A stretch of DNA of 35,532 nt from Prochlorococcus sp. AG-355-N16 (GTDB taxonomy: Bacteria > Cyanobacteriota > Cyanobacteriia > PCC-6307 > Cyanobiaceae): assembly GCA_003278545.1 (NCBI GenBank), contig QCEF01000012.1:1-35532 (forward strand), read 5' to 3'. The notes under the pieces were generated by a model. The model saw nothing but the letters and a program-made list of their open reading frames with translations. It did no database searches and was not told the origin of the DNA. Of this stretch, positions 18,906 through 27,200 are shown piece by piece. Within the stretch, counting starts at the first letter, position 1. Each line of letters starts with the position of its first letter. Both the position numbers and the translations under genes were made by a program.

Positions 18906-19298
18906 TTATTTGAATTTTCTTATTAATAAAGCTGAAAGTTTAACCACTTCAGGAGACATATCTCTTAAGCCTTTTCGTAAAATTGATAATGTTGATTTAT
19001 CAGATAAATCTTCCGCAATTTTTAATGCTTTTAATTTGTCTTCTGTATTTCCCTGAAAAAGACTAAACATTTTATTTCTTTGAGAATTTTTATAAAATAA
19101 TGAGTACTTTTTTGCTTCGTGATTGTATAAAAAACTTTTTTTATTAGATAGAAATTTATTATTATTTTTTCTATTTTTTTTTAATTTAACAGAATTCAAT
19201 TTGTATTTATTTAATAACTTTCTTAAGCATCTTTTTTTTAAAACTAGAACTAATATTCCTACAACAATAAAAATTAAAATTGCGAAAAAATTTATCAT
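18906..19298 (-). CDS. Small membrane-anchored protein of unknown function
   Basis: I do not recognise this 130-residue protein. Residues about 2-20 (INFFAILIFIVVGILVLVL) form one membrane helix. A very basic, asparagine and lysine-rich stretch of about 50 residues follows, then a helical C-terminal part (about 80-130, NTEDKLKALKIAEDLSDKSTLSILRKGL and MSPEVVKLSALLIRKF). The C-terminal part has the spacing of one or two HEAT-like helical pairs and could be a protein-interaction module. It is divergent from psaI (92 bases between starts) and convergent with the glycosyltransferase. No function should be inferred from that position alone. Confidence 0.7.
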   Translation of the reverse strand: MINFFAILIFIVVGILVLVLKKRCLRKLLNKYKLNSVKLKKNRKNNNKFLSNKKSFLYNHEAKKYSLFYKNSQRNKMFSLFQGNTEDKLKALKIAEDLSDKSTLSILRKGLRDMSPEVVKLSALLIRKFK

Positions 19299-19367
19299 GT
19301 AAAAAGTTAATAATTTTTATATCATCCAGTAATAAAATTAACACTATTTAGCAGATAGATACTAGAG

Positions 19368-19387
19368 TGTTTAAAGATGTTTAAAGA
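19368..19387 (+). repeat. Perfect 10-base tandem duplication just upstream of psaI
   Basis: The decamer TGTTTAAAGA occurs twice in direct tandem (19368-19377 and 19378-19387), ending three bases before the psaI ATG at 19391. Each copy carries a purine stretch AAAGA that could act as a weak ribosome-binding site. The period equals about one DNA helical turn. Confidence 0.8.
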
Positions 19388-19390
19388 ATT

Positions 19391-19504
19391 ATGCCATCTG
19401 ATTTACCAAGTCTCTTACCCTCAATTTTTGTTCCATTAATTGGTATAGCAATGCCTGCTGTTTTTATTGTATTGATTGGAAGATTTATTACAGCAACTGA
19501 ATAA
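19391..19504 (+). CDS. psaI: Photosystem I subunit VIII (PsaI)
   Basis: This short gene encodes 37 residues: MPSDLPSLLPSIFVPLIGIA followed by MPAVFIVLIGRFITATE. It has a single membrane helix (about residues 11-31) and the length and style of PsaI, which stabilises PsaL binding and photosystem I trimers. The downstream neighbour psaL, 27 bases away on the same strand, strongly supports the call. The start ATG is the only reasonable one. Confidence 0.93.
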   Translation: MPSDLPSLLPSIFVPLIGIAMPAVFIVLIGRFITATE

Positions 19505-19531
19505 ATTATTAAACACTAAACTATTAAAAAA

Positions 19532-20131
19532 ATGAGCGACTTTCAAAAATCATTCTCAGAATCAACAAGTTCAATTAAATTTGATGAGAAATACATAGAT
19601 AATTCTGTACAACCAAATGATATTGGTGTTGCAGAACAATGGGCAGTAAAAACAGTTTCTGATCCATGTGTTGGTAATTTAGCTACCCCAGTTAATAGTG
19701 GCTATTTTACAAAAGCTTTTATAAATAATTTGCCTTTTTATAGAGATGGTATTTCCCCTAATTTTAGAGGCTTAGAAACTGGAGCAGCTTTTGGATATCT
19801 CCTATACGGTCCTTTCACTATGACTGGCCCACTAAGAAATTCTGAATTTGCTCTAACTGCTGGACTTCTTGCGGCTATTGGAGCTGTTCATATTTTGACA
19901 GCACTTTTAGTTCTTTATAATGCACCTGGTAAAGCACCTAATGTTCAACCTCCAGATGCAACAGTTAATAATCCGCCAAAGGACTTATTTACAAGAGCTG
20001 GTTGGGCTGATTTTACAAGTGGATTTTGGTTAGGAGGCTGCGGAGGAGCTGTTTTTGCTTGGCTACTTGTTGGGACATTACACTTAGATACCATAATGCC
20101 AATTATTAAAAATATTTGGACTGCTGGGTAA
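19532..20131 (+). CDS. psaL: Photosystem I reaction centre subunit XI (PsaL)
   Basis: PsaL is the subunit through which photosystem I monomers associate into trimers or tetramers. The 199 residues contain [28 protein letters not shown] and [22 protein letters not shown]. Three hydrophobic helices follow (about 65-85, 95-120 and 165-190), and [18 protein letters not shown] lies near the C-terminus. The N-terminus has a polar extension of about 30 residues before the conserved [17 protein letters not shown]. psaI is directly upstream. Confidence 0.97.
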   Translation: MSDFQKSFSESTSSIKFDEKYIDNSVQPNDIGVAEQWAVKTVSDPCVGNLATPVNSGYFTKAFINNLPFYRDGISPNFRGLETGAAFGYLLYGPFTMTGPLRNSEFALTAGLLAAIGAVHILTALLVLYNAPGKAPNVQPPDATVNNPPKDLFTRAGWADFTSGFWLGGCGGAVFAWLLVGTLHLDTIMPIIKNIWTAG

Positions 20132-20196
20132 TTTCAAAATAAAAGAATAATTACTATTTAAAATTTAATTTTAAATTAAAAGTTGAGCTCTACTTA

Positions 20197-20955
20197 CTAA
20201 CGTATTGTTCTGTCCCATCTATAATTTCTAACCACTCTTCCTGCAGAAATAAGCTTGGATTTATAATGAGATGAGATTTTGTCATTAGACTGTTTTAGGG
20301 TATCTAGTCCTATTCCATTTCTACCAAAATCCTTTCCAGAGCTATGGTAATATAATCCGTCTCCTTTGTAGATTCCAATATGATCACATTTTTCTATATT
20401 CCCAAAAAATAAAAGATCGCCAGGTCTTAGATCTGCATAAGACTCTTTGAAATGAAAAAGATGTTTACAAAAACTTTTTATTTGATAAGAGTCTCGAGGT
20501 ATATGAATACGATGCTTTAAAAAAGCAGTCTGAATTAAACCGGAACAATCAAAATTGGGTCCTAATGTGCCTCCCCAAAGGTATTCATTAGTTAACTCAG
20601 CTTGATCCTTGATCCATTTTAAAATTGAGGTAATTTTATCTTTTATAAGGAAGTTTTCATTTTTTAAACTTTCAGTTTTATTTAATTCGTATTTTTCAAT
20701 AATCAATCCATCTAAATTTATCCAACAGATGTAACCATCTTCATATAGTTGAACTAGTATTCTTGAAAATTTATGGTTGTTTTGATAAATATTTGGATAA
20801 ATAAGCCTAAAAATTCTATTTTTAAATATTTCAGTAACTAATTTATTTTCTGTTTCATTTTGATATCCAGAAATATTAACTTTTAATTTCCACCAAATAG
20901 TTTTTGAAAAATTAGTTTGTTTAAATAGTGAGATAGGATTTTTATAACTTTCCAT
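20197..20955 (-). CDS. NlpC/P60-family peptidase with N-terminal SH3b-like domain
   Basis: The 252-residue protein is predicted to cut peptidoglycan peptides. The NlpC/P60 domain (about 112-245) shows YLWGGTLGPNFDCSGLIQTAF with the catalytic cysteine C137, then RPGDLLFFG, D191-H192-IGIY with the catalytic histidine, and H204 in YYHSSG as the third polar residue. Residues about 30-95 (VQLYEDGYICWINLDGL) look like an SH3b domain. This is the architecture of cyanobacterial gamma-D-glutamyl-diaminopimelate endopeptidases such as those studied in Anabaena and Nostoc. No signal peptide is visible, so it may act on recycled muropeptides or use an unrecognised export route. Its start codon is only 3 bases from the divergent serine-hydrolase start. 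Confidence 0.88.
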   Translation of the reverse strand: MESYKNPISLFKQTNFSKTIWWKLKVNISGYQNETENKLVTEIFKNRIFRLIYPNIYQNNHKFSRILVQLYEDGYICWINLDGLIIEKYELNKTESLKNENFLIKDKITSILKWIKDQAELTNEYLWGGTLGPNFDCSGLIQTAFLKHRIHIPRDSYQIKSFCKHLFHFKESYADLRPGDLLFFGNIEKCDHIGIYKGDGLYYHSSGKDFGRNGIGLDTLKQSNDKISSHYKSKLISAGRVVRNYRWDRTIR

Positions 20956-20958
20956 ACA

Positions 20959-21861
20959 ATGTCCTTTTACTATTTAAGTAAAGAGATGGGTCTAGCCCTA
21001 AATGATATTTTAGGGAGAGTATGTACTCATAATAAAGATTTTTCAAGAGAAGATATTGCTATAACTTGGATTAATTATAAAAGTGAAAATAACAGTGTAT
21101 TTAAAGGCTTTGGAACTGGTATTAATAATAAAAAAATGGTTTACCCTGCCAGCATAGTCAAGTTGGTTTATGGCCTTGCTGCATTTTATTGGATTAAAAA
21201 AGGCAGTTTATTATTCTCAGATGAACTTAATGATGCTGTAAGGAAAATGTTGTCTTTCTCAAGTAATAATGCAACGAGCTTCTTAATTGATTTACTTACA
21301 GGAACAACAAGTGGACCTTGTATTGAAGGGGAATTATGGGAAAATTGGAAATATCAAAGAAGTATAATAAATGATTGGCTCCATGATTTACATTGGGAGG
21401 AATTGAGCGGTATAAATTGCTGTCAGAAGACCTGGGATGATGGACCATATGGTCGTGAAAAAGAATTTTATGGGCATAATAATAAAAATAGAAACGCTAT
21501 GAATTCTGATTCAGCTGCAAGGGTTTTGGAGGAAATTATGATTCATATTGATTATCAAAAAAATGACTTAAATTTACGAAGTTTTTTAAAAAGAAATTTA
21601 AATAAAGTTGTTCTTAAAAACGATTCTCTTAATCAAATAGATGGTTTTTTGGGAGAAGGATTACCAGAAAGCATTAATCTTTGGAGTAAAGCAGGCTTAA
21701 TGTCTGAAGTTAGACATGATTCAGCTTGGTGGACTAATGAACAATCTTTACACACTTTATTAGTTGTTTTTTGTAACGGAGAAAAATATTCTAAAGATAC
21801 TTCCTTTTTACCATTAATAGCCAAAGAAGTTTATGAATTTAATAAGAGTTCTAATGTATAA
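20959..21861 (+). CDS. Serine hydrolase of the beta-lactamase/penicillin-binding-protein fold
   Basis: The 300-residue protein has the three active-site elements of the fold. These are S65-x-x-K68 in YPASIVKLVYG, S102-N-N104 in MLSFSSNNATSFLID (equivalent to SDN), and a K-A-G variant of the KTG box in WSKAGLMSEVRHDSAWW. A class A beta-lactamase Glu in an omega loop (ExxLN) is not apparent. A DD-peptidase-like or other hydrolase role is therefore more likely than antibiotic resistance. No signal peptide is seen. An in-frame ATG ten codons later (20989) is an alternative start. It is head to head with the NlpC/P60 gene, suggesting paired murein functions. Confidence 0.82.
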   Translation: MSFYYLSKEMGLALNDILGRVCTHNKDFSREDIAITWINYKSENNSVFKGFGTGINNKKMVYPASIVKLVYGLAAFYWIKKGSLLFSDELNDAVRKMLSFSSNNATSFLIDLLTGTTSGPCIEGELWENWKYQRSIINDWLHDLHWEELSGINCCQKTWDDGPYGREKEFYGHNNKNRNAMNSDSAARVLEEIMIHIDYQKNDLNLRSFLKRNLNKVVLKNDSLNQIDGFLGEGLPESINLWSKAGLMSEVRHDSAWWTNEQSLHTLLVVFCNGEKYSKDTSFLPLIAKEVYEFNKSSNV

Positions 21862-21863
21862 GA

Positions 21864-22076
21864 CTAAAGTAAATCGTCTAAGTAATTAGAATCTAATTCA
21901 TTAGTATATGCTTCATAAGGTAACATCATTACCTCATTAATATTTAAATCATTCAAAATCCATTCTCTATATTCTGCTAACAAACTTTTTCTATCTTCAT
22001 TATCTAATTCATAAATACGCAATGCTGTATCTTTAAAGTTTTCTTTAATTAAATTTTCAATTTCTTTCTTCCTCAT
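21864..22076 (-). CDS. Small acidic protein of unknown function, coupled to the recombinase-like gene
   Basis: I do not recognise this 70-residue protein. It is acidic, rich in Glu, Asp, Asn and Leu, and has no cysteine, membrane segment or signal peptide. It is predicted mostly helical (RKKEIENLIKENFKDTALRIYEL, then DEDRKSLLAEYREWIL-like segments). Its ATG lies one base after the stop of the upstream recombinase-like gene on the same strand, which implies cotranscription and probably coupled translation. Its stop is two bases from the stop of the convergent serine-hydrolase gene. A role as partner or regulator of the upstream protein is possible but not shown. Confidence 0.65.
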   Translation of the reverse strand: MRKKEIENLIKENFKDTALRIYELDNEDRKSLLAEYREWILNDLNINEVMMLPYEAYTNELDSNYLDDLL

Positions 22077-22077
22077 T

Positions 22078-22752
22078 TTATGTTAATTCTCCTTCAATAA
22101 TCACTCTTCTTATTGTTGACAATGCAATTCCTGTTTGTGATCTGATTGATCGATATGAATATCCCTCATTACGTAATCTGATCACTAAAGATTCTTTTAA
22201 AGGACTTATTTTGGGCCTTCCTCCCAGATTATTTCCAGATAATTTTCTGCGTAATAGTTGTTCTTTTTTTCTTTCTCCTAAACTTTTGTCTTCTAAATTA
22301 TCTAATTCATATAAAATCTTAAAAATTAAAGAATTTGCTTTAGAGGATTCATTATCAGCAAAAAAACCAGTCAAAGTTCGCAATTTAATATCCTTGTTAA
22401 TTAGTTTATTTATTGTCTGCAAACATTCTTTTTTATTTTTGAACGCTCTATCAAGCTGAGTTATTATTAATTGATCGCCTTCAGATAAGCATTTTATAGC
22501 TTGATTGAGTTGGGGTTTGATTTTTTCATCTAAACTTATAAATTCGGAGAAAACTAAACTGCAACCCTCTTCCTTTAAAATTTTTATTTGCTCTTCTAAA
22601 TATTCATATTCCTTATGAATAGCTCTAGCATAACCTATTGTTTTAGAGTTTTTATATTTTTCAGATAGTAAAAGACGTTTTCTTTTAAATTTAAAAGTCA
22701 ATGTTTTATTACATATATTTTTAACTGTATCAATAAATAAATAAAAAAACAC
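22078..22752 (-). CDS. Serine recombinase (resolvase/invertase)-like protein with altered active site
   Basis: The 224 residues follow a resolvase plan. A recombinase core (about 38-165) has TIGYAR (Y41-A-R43), LEEQIKILKEEGC, EGDQLIITQLDRAFKNKKECLQTINKL and LEDKSLGERKKEQLLRR. The linker GGRPK (177-181) precedes a C-terminal helix-turn-helix, GYSYRSIRSQTGIALSTIRRVI (198-219). In active enzymes YARVS supplies the catalytic serine, but here the position is I45. The DRLxR arginine is K105. The protein is therefore probably not a strand-cutting enzyme and may be a DNA-binding protein derived from one. A 37-residue basic N-terminal extension precedes the domain; no internal ATG offers a better start. 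No inverted repeats, transposase or cargo mark a mobile element. It appears resident. Confidence 0.78.
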   Translation of the reverse strand: MFFYLFIDTVKNICNKTLTFKFKRKRLLLSEKYKNSKTIGYARAIHKEYEYLEEQIKILKEEGCSLVFSEFISLDEKIKPQLNQAIKCLSEGDQLIITQLDRAFKNKKECLQTINKLINKDIKLRTLTGFFADNESSKANSLIFKILYELDNLEDKSLGERKKEQLLRRKLSGNNLGGRPKISPLKESLVIRLRNEGYSYRSIRSQTGIALSTIRRVIIEGELT

Positions 22753-23046
22753 TTATTAGTACAAATAATAGCAAGTTTAATTAACTTTTTATTAACTTTA
22801 GATATTGTTAATGTGTTCTAATATCTGTATTAAAAATAACATTCTATATTCTGTTTTATGTTTAGTTGATGTAACAAAAATATAGTGTAACTATATATTT
22901 GAATAAGAATCTTTCTAATTGTCGATGGATTAATTAAATTCATTTATTTTTTTAACCTCTATTGACTAGTCTTCATTTTTGAAATTATTAATAGTTAATT
23001 CAAAATGTTTTTAGTAAAATAAAAACACAAGCTAGAAAAAATTAAT
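22753..23046. promoter_or_regulatory. AT-rich divergent spacer between the recombinase-like gene and lipA, with a 17-base palindrome
   Basis: No gene is visible in these 294 bases. A palindrome ATATAGT-GTA-ACTATAT lies at 22880-22896. A TTGACT hexamer at 22962-22967 with a TATTAA at 22986-22991 (18-base spacing) is a candidate promoter for lipA. The rest is featureless AT-rich sequence. Confidence 0.4.
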
Positions 23047-23940
23047 TTGACAAATAAATCCAATAGTTTAATTTCAAAACCTGATTGGTTAAGAGTAAAA
23101 GCTCCGCAAGTTGAGAGAATTGGGAATACTGCAAATTTGTTAAATGATTTAAATCTCAATACTGTATGTCAAGAGGCAAGTTGTCCAAATATTGGTGAAT
23201 GTTTTGGAAGTGGCACTGCCACTTTCCTTATAATGGGTCCTGGCTGTACTAGGGCATGTCCATATTGCGATATTGATTTTGATAGATCTAAAAGAGAATT
23301 AGATTCAACAGAACCATATCGTTTAGCCGAAGCTGTTTATAGAATGCAACTTAAACATGTTGTAATCACATCAGTTAATAGAGACGATCTTGAGGATGGT
23401 GGCGCATCTCAATTTTTTGAATGTGTTTATCAAGTAAGAAAAAAATCGCCTGAAACTACTATTGAGCTTTTAATACCTGATCTTTGTGGCAACTGGAAAG
23501 CGCTTGAAAAAGTTCTTGATTCAAATCCAAACGTTTTAAACCATAATATTGAGACTGTGTCTTCGCTATATAAAAAAGTAAGACCTCAGGGTAAATATGA
23601 GAGAACTCTTGAGTTGCTTAAAAGAACCAGAGAATATTCTCCCAAAGTTTATACAAAGTCAGGTTTTATGCTTGGTTTAGGGGAAAAAGATGAGGAGGTC
23701 TTAAGTCTTCTTAAGGATTTAAAAAGTAACTTCGTTGATATTGTTACTATTGGTCAATATTTATCTCCTGGCTCAAATCATTTACCTGTTCAAAGATTTG
23801 TGAGTCCCTCAAAATTTAATTATTTTAAAGTTTTTGGGGAAAAAGATTTGGACTTTATGCAAGTAGTTAGTTCTCCATTAACTCGTAGCAGTTACCATGC
23901 TGAAGAAATTCAAAAACTTATGAAAAAGTATCCAAGATAG
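23047..23940 (+). CDS. lipA: Lipoyl synthase
   Basis: LipA is a radical-SAM enzyme that inserts two sulfur atoms into octanoyl groups on lipoate-dependent proteins such as pyruvate dehydrogenase E2 and glycine cleavage H protein. The 297 residues start at TTG 23047, chosen because the family region [10 protein letters not shown] begins eleven residues in. The auxiliary cluster ligands C41, C46 and C52 lie in [12 protein letters not shown]. The radical-SAM cluster ligands C67, C71 and C74 lie in CTRACPYC. The C-terminal RSSYHAEE supplies the serine ligand. Nothing is missing. The gene is transcribed away from the recombinase-like gene and ends 6 bases from the convergent YciI-like gene. Confidence 0.95.
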   Translation: MTNKSNSLISKPDWLRVKAPQVERIGNTANLLNDLNLNTVCQEASCPNIGECFGSGTATFLIMGPGCTRACPYCDIDFDRSKRELDSTEPYRLAEAVYRMQLKHVVITSVNRDDLEDGGASQFFECVYQVRKKSPETTIELLIPDLCGNWKALEKVLDSNPNVLNHNIETVSSLYKKVRPQGKYERTLELLKRTREYSPKVYTKSGFMLGLGEKDEEVLSLLKDLKSNFVDIVTIGQYLSPGSNHLPVQRFVSPSKFNYFKVFGEKDLDFMQVVSSPLTRSSYHAEEIQKLMKKYPR

Positions 23941-23946
23941 TCATTT

Positions 23947-24240
23947 TTATTTATTTGATTCTATCCACTCATTTAATTTCCATTCAACTAGATCATTTTT
24001 AATCATGGGATCATCTTTAATTATTTTTAATGCATTTTTATAATTATTCATCTCAAGAATGAGTAATCCGCCGTCACCTGGCCTTTTTAACTCATCTACT
24101 AAAAAACCACTTTTTATATTAATTCCCTCTTTTTTTAATTTTTTTATCCAATCAATATGTTCGTTGATTGTTTTTTGTTTTAAATCATGATTAATTAAGT
24201 ATTTTTTTTTTATGATTTCAGTTTTTATAAAGAAAGGCAT
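23947..24240 (-). CDS. YciI-like (YCII-related domain) protein
   Basis: The 97-residue protein has the features of the YCII-related ferredoxin-like fold. These are an early histidine in NEHIDWIKKLKKEG (H28), the central GFLVDELKRPGDGGLLILEMNNYKNALKII, and the D-P motif in KDDPMIKNDLVEWKLNEW (D77-P78). The biochemical activity of this family is mostly undefined. Its ATG abuts the glutamate synthase stop codon with no spacer, so it is almost certainly cotranscribed with it and translated by coupling. A link to glutamate synthase function is possible but only inferred from position. Confidence 0.83.
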   Translation of the reverse strand: MPFFIKTEIIKKKYLINHDLKQKTINEHIDWIKKLKKEGINIKSGFLVDELKRPGDGGLLILEMNNYKNALKIIKDDPMIKNDLVEWKLNEWIESNK

Positions 24241-27200
24241 TTACATTTTCTTTATGCCAAGCATTTCTTCTTCGCTTGGGGGAACTATTAATTTGAAAGT
24301 ACTCTTAAAATGAAACCAATTTTCAATTATTTTGGCTGCCTTTAAGCTATTTGTTTTTGCTTTATATTCCCTAATAATTTCCAATAAAATATCTTCCTGC
24401 TTTGATGAAGTTATTTTATGAATGCTTACTATTTCCTTATTAACTTTATTATTTAAATCATCATTCTCATCGAGTATGAAAGCTATTCCACCAGTCATAC
24501 CCGCACCAATATTCCTTCCTGTGGAACCTAATATAACTACTTTCCCACCAGTCATGTATTCACAACAATGATCTCCTGCTCCCTCTGTTACTGCTATGGC
24601 ACCACTATTTCTTACTGCAAATCTTTCTCCCGATTTTCCTAAAGCAAATAATTTTCCACCTGTTGCTCCATAAAGGCAAGTATTTCCTAGGATAACTTGT
24701 TCGGATGAGATTTTATCTATTTTTGGTGGAATTATTGTGAGTATTCCTCCATTCATTCCTTTACAAACATAATCATTAGCTTCTCCAATTAATTGAATAT
24801 TCATTCCCTTTAATAAAAAGGCACCAAAGCTTTGTCCCGCATATCCTTTGAAATTTAAGTTAAGTTCTCCATTGAAGCCGGTGTTTCCATGAAGTTCTGC
24901 GATTTCGCCTGATATTTTCGCACAAACACTTCTATCTGTATTTTTTATCTCAATTTCTTTAGTCAATTTTTCGTGACTTTTAATTGAATCTATAAATTCA
25001 GTATCAGACAAAAACTTATCCTCTAATACAGAACCATTACTATGAGCATTGTTTGAATGTTTTAACCATGATCTATCAGTGGTTATCTGTTTATTATTTA
25101 TTAAAGAAGAGAGATCGATATTAGAAGTTTTTGGAAGACCGATATTTCTTGTAGAAAGAAATTCTTGATTGCCAATCAGTTCTTCCATATTAGAAACTCC
25201 AATACTACTCATTATCTGTCTTACTTCTTCAGCAATATATAAGAAAAAATTGACAACATTTTCTGGAATACCTTTAAATCTTTTTCTTAACTCTTCTTTT
25301 TGAGTAGCAACTCCAACAGGACACTTGTTTGTATGACAAACTCGAGCCATTATGCATCCTTCAGCAATCATCGCTACAGAACCGAAACCGTATTCTTCAG
25401 CACCTAGTAAAGCTGCAATAACTACATCCCAGCCTGTTTTAAGACCTCCATCTGTTCTCAAAATTACTCTTTCGCGTAAGTTATTCTCTAATAGAGATTT
25501 ATGAACCTCAGCAACACCTAATTCCCATGGTAAACCTGCATGTTTAATAGAACTTAGGGGCGAAGCACCTGTACCTCCGTCATGGCCTGAAATTTGAATT
25601 ACATCTGCATTAGCTTTGCTTACACCAGCAGCAATAGTTCCTATACCAATTTCAGAAACAAGTTTAACGCTCACTTTCGCTTTTGGATGGACTTGGTGTA
25701 AGTCATGGATAAGTTGAGCTAAATCTTCAATTGAATAAATATCATGATGCGGGGGAGGAGATATTAGAGCTACTCCAGGTTTGCTATTTCTTAGTTTTGC
25801 GATGTAAGAATCAACTTTTGGACCAGGCAATTGTCCCCCTTCTCCAGGTTTTGCACCTTGAGCCATTTTAATTTCGAGTTGTTTACCACTTCTTAGATAT
25901 TCAGGTGTGACTCCAAATCTACCTGATGCTATTTGTTTAATAGCTGAACACGCGGTGTCTCCATTTTCTAGACCTTTAATAAATGGTAATGTCGCTGATT
26001 GAGTATTTTCATCGATATCATTTAAAACATTAAAACGAGCTGGATCTTCTCCCCCTTCTCCACTATTACTTTTGCCACCAATTCTGTTCATAGCAACTGC
26101 TAACACTTCATGCGCTTCTCTCGATAAAGCACCCAAACTCATTCCTCCAGTACAGAACCTTTTGCAAATTGATTCAACACTTTCAACTTCCTCTAATGGA
26201 ATGCTTTTTCTTTGTGAATTAATTGTTAGCAAATCTCTAAGTGATGTTGTTGGTCTATTACTAATAAGTTTTTTGTAAGTTTCAAAATGATCGTATCCAG
26301 GCCCATGTTTTACCGCCGAATGTAAAACTTTGGACATCTCCGGGTTATTGGAATGATACTCTCCATTATTTCTAAATTGTACAAATCCTAAAAATTCTAA
26401 CTTCTTTAAATCGATCTCTGGATAGGCTTTCGTATGTATTGAAAGTGTTTCATTAGTTAATTCTTTTAATGTTATGCCAGCGATACGACTTGTTGTACCA
26501 TCAAAAGCAATTTTTATTAAGTCAGATCCAAGGCCTACAGCTTCAAAAATTTGTGCACCATGGTAACTAGATAAAAGTGAGATGCCAATTTTTGAGAGAA
26601 TTTTTCTTAGACCATCTTCTAGAGCTTTTTTAATATTTTCTTGAACATCAACTATTGATAATGGATTTATTTTTTTGCTATCAATGAGTTTTTGTGTTTT
26701 TGGATGTTTTAACCAATGTCTACCTGCTTCGAAAGTCAACCAAGGGCAAACTGCGCTTGCACCATAACCAATCAAACAAGCCAAGTGATGTGTGCTCCAA
26801 CATTGACCTGTTTCAATAATTAGAGAAGCTTTTAGCCTGATTTCTTTTTTTAGAAGATAATGATGAATTGACCCAACAGCAAGTAAAGGAGGAATTAAAG
26901 TCTTTTTAGGATTAATTCCTTTATCAGAAATGATAATTAAAGAGCACCCTTCTTTTATAGACAGCTCACTCTGTTTACAGATTAGTTTTAATTGGTTCTC
27001 TAAGCCTTGAACACCTTCCTCTATATCATACAAACTTGAAATTGTCTGAGATTTAATTTTCGATTTTTTGATGGAAATGAGTTCTTCCTCATTTAGAATT
27101 GGACTTTGTAAATGAATATAAGGTTTAGCATCTTTAATTTCAAATGGTGTACATCTTTCTCCTAGATGCATCTCTAAACTCATGACAAGTTTTTCTCTCA

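Noticed and set aside
20156-20176. ATTTAAAA-N5-TTTTAAAT dyad between psaL and the NlpC/P60 gene
   Set aside because: It is purely A/T and expected by chance in this composition; too weak for a terminator call, although it could mark the psaL end.
20959-21861. Antibiotic-resistance beta-lactamase
   Set aside because: The omega-loop glutamate and KTG box of class A enzymes are not seen, and the context is housekeeping.
22078-22752. Recombinase-like gene as evidence of an integrated mobile element
   Set aside because: No flanking repeats, transposase, phage genes or composition shift are visible, and the catalytic serine is missing.
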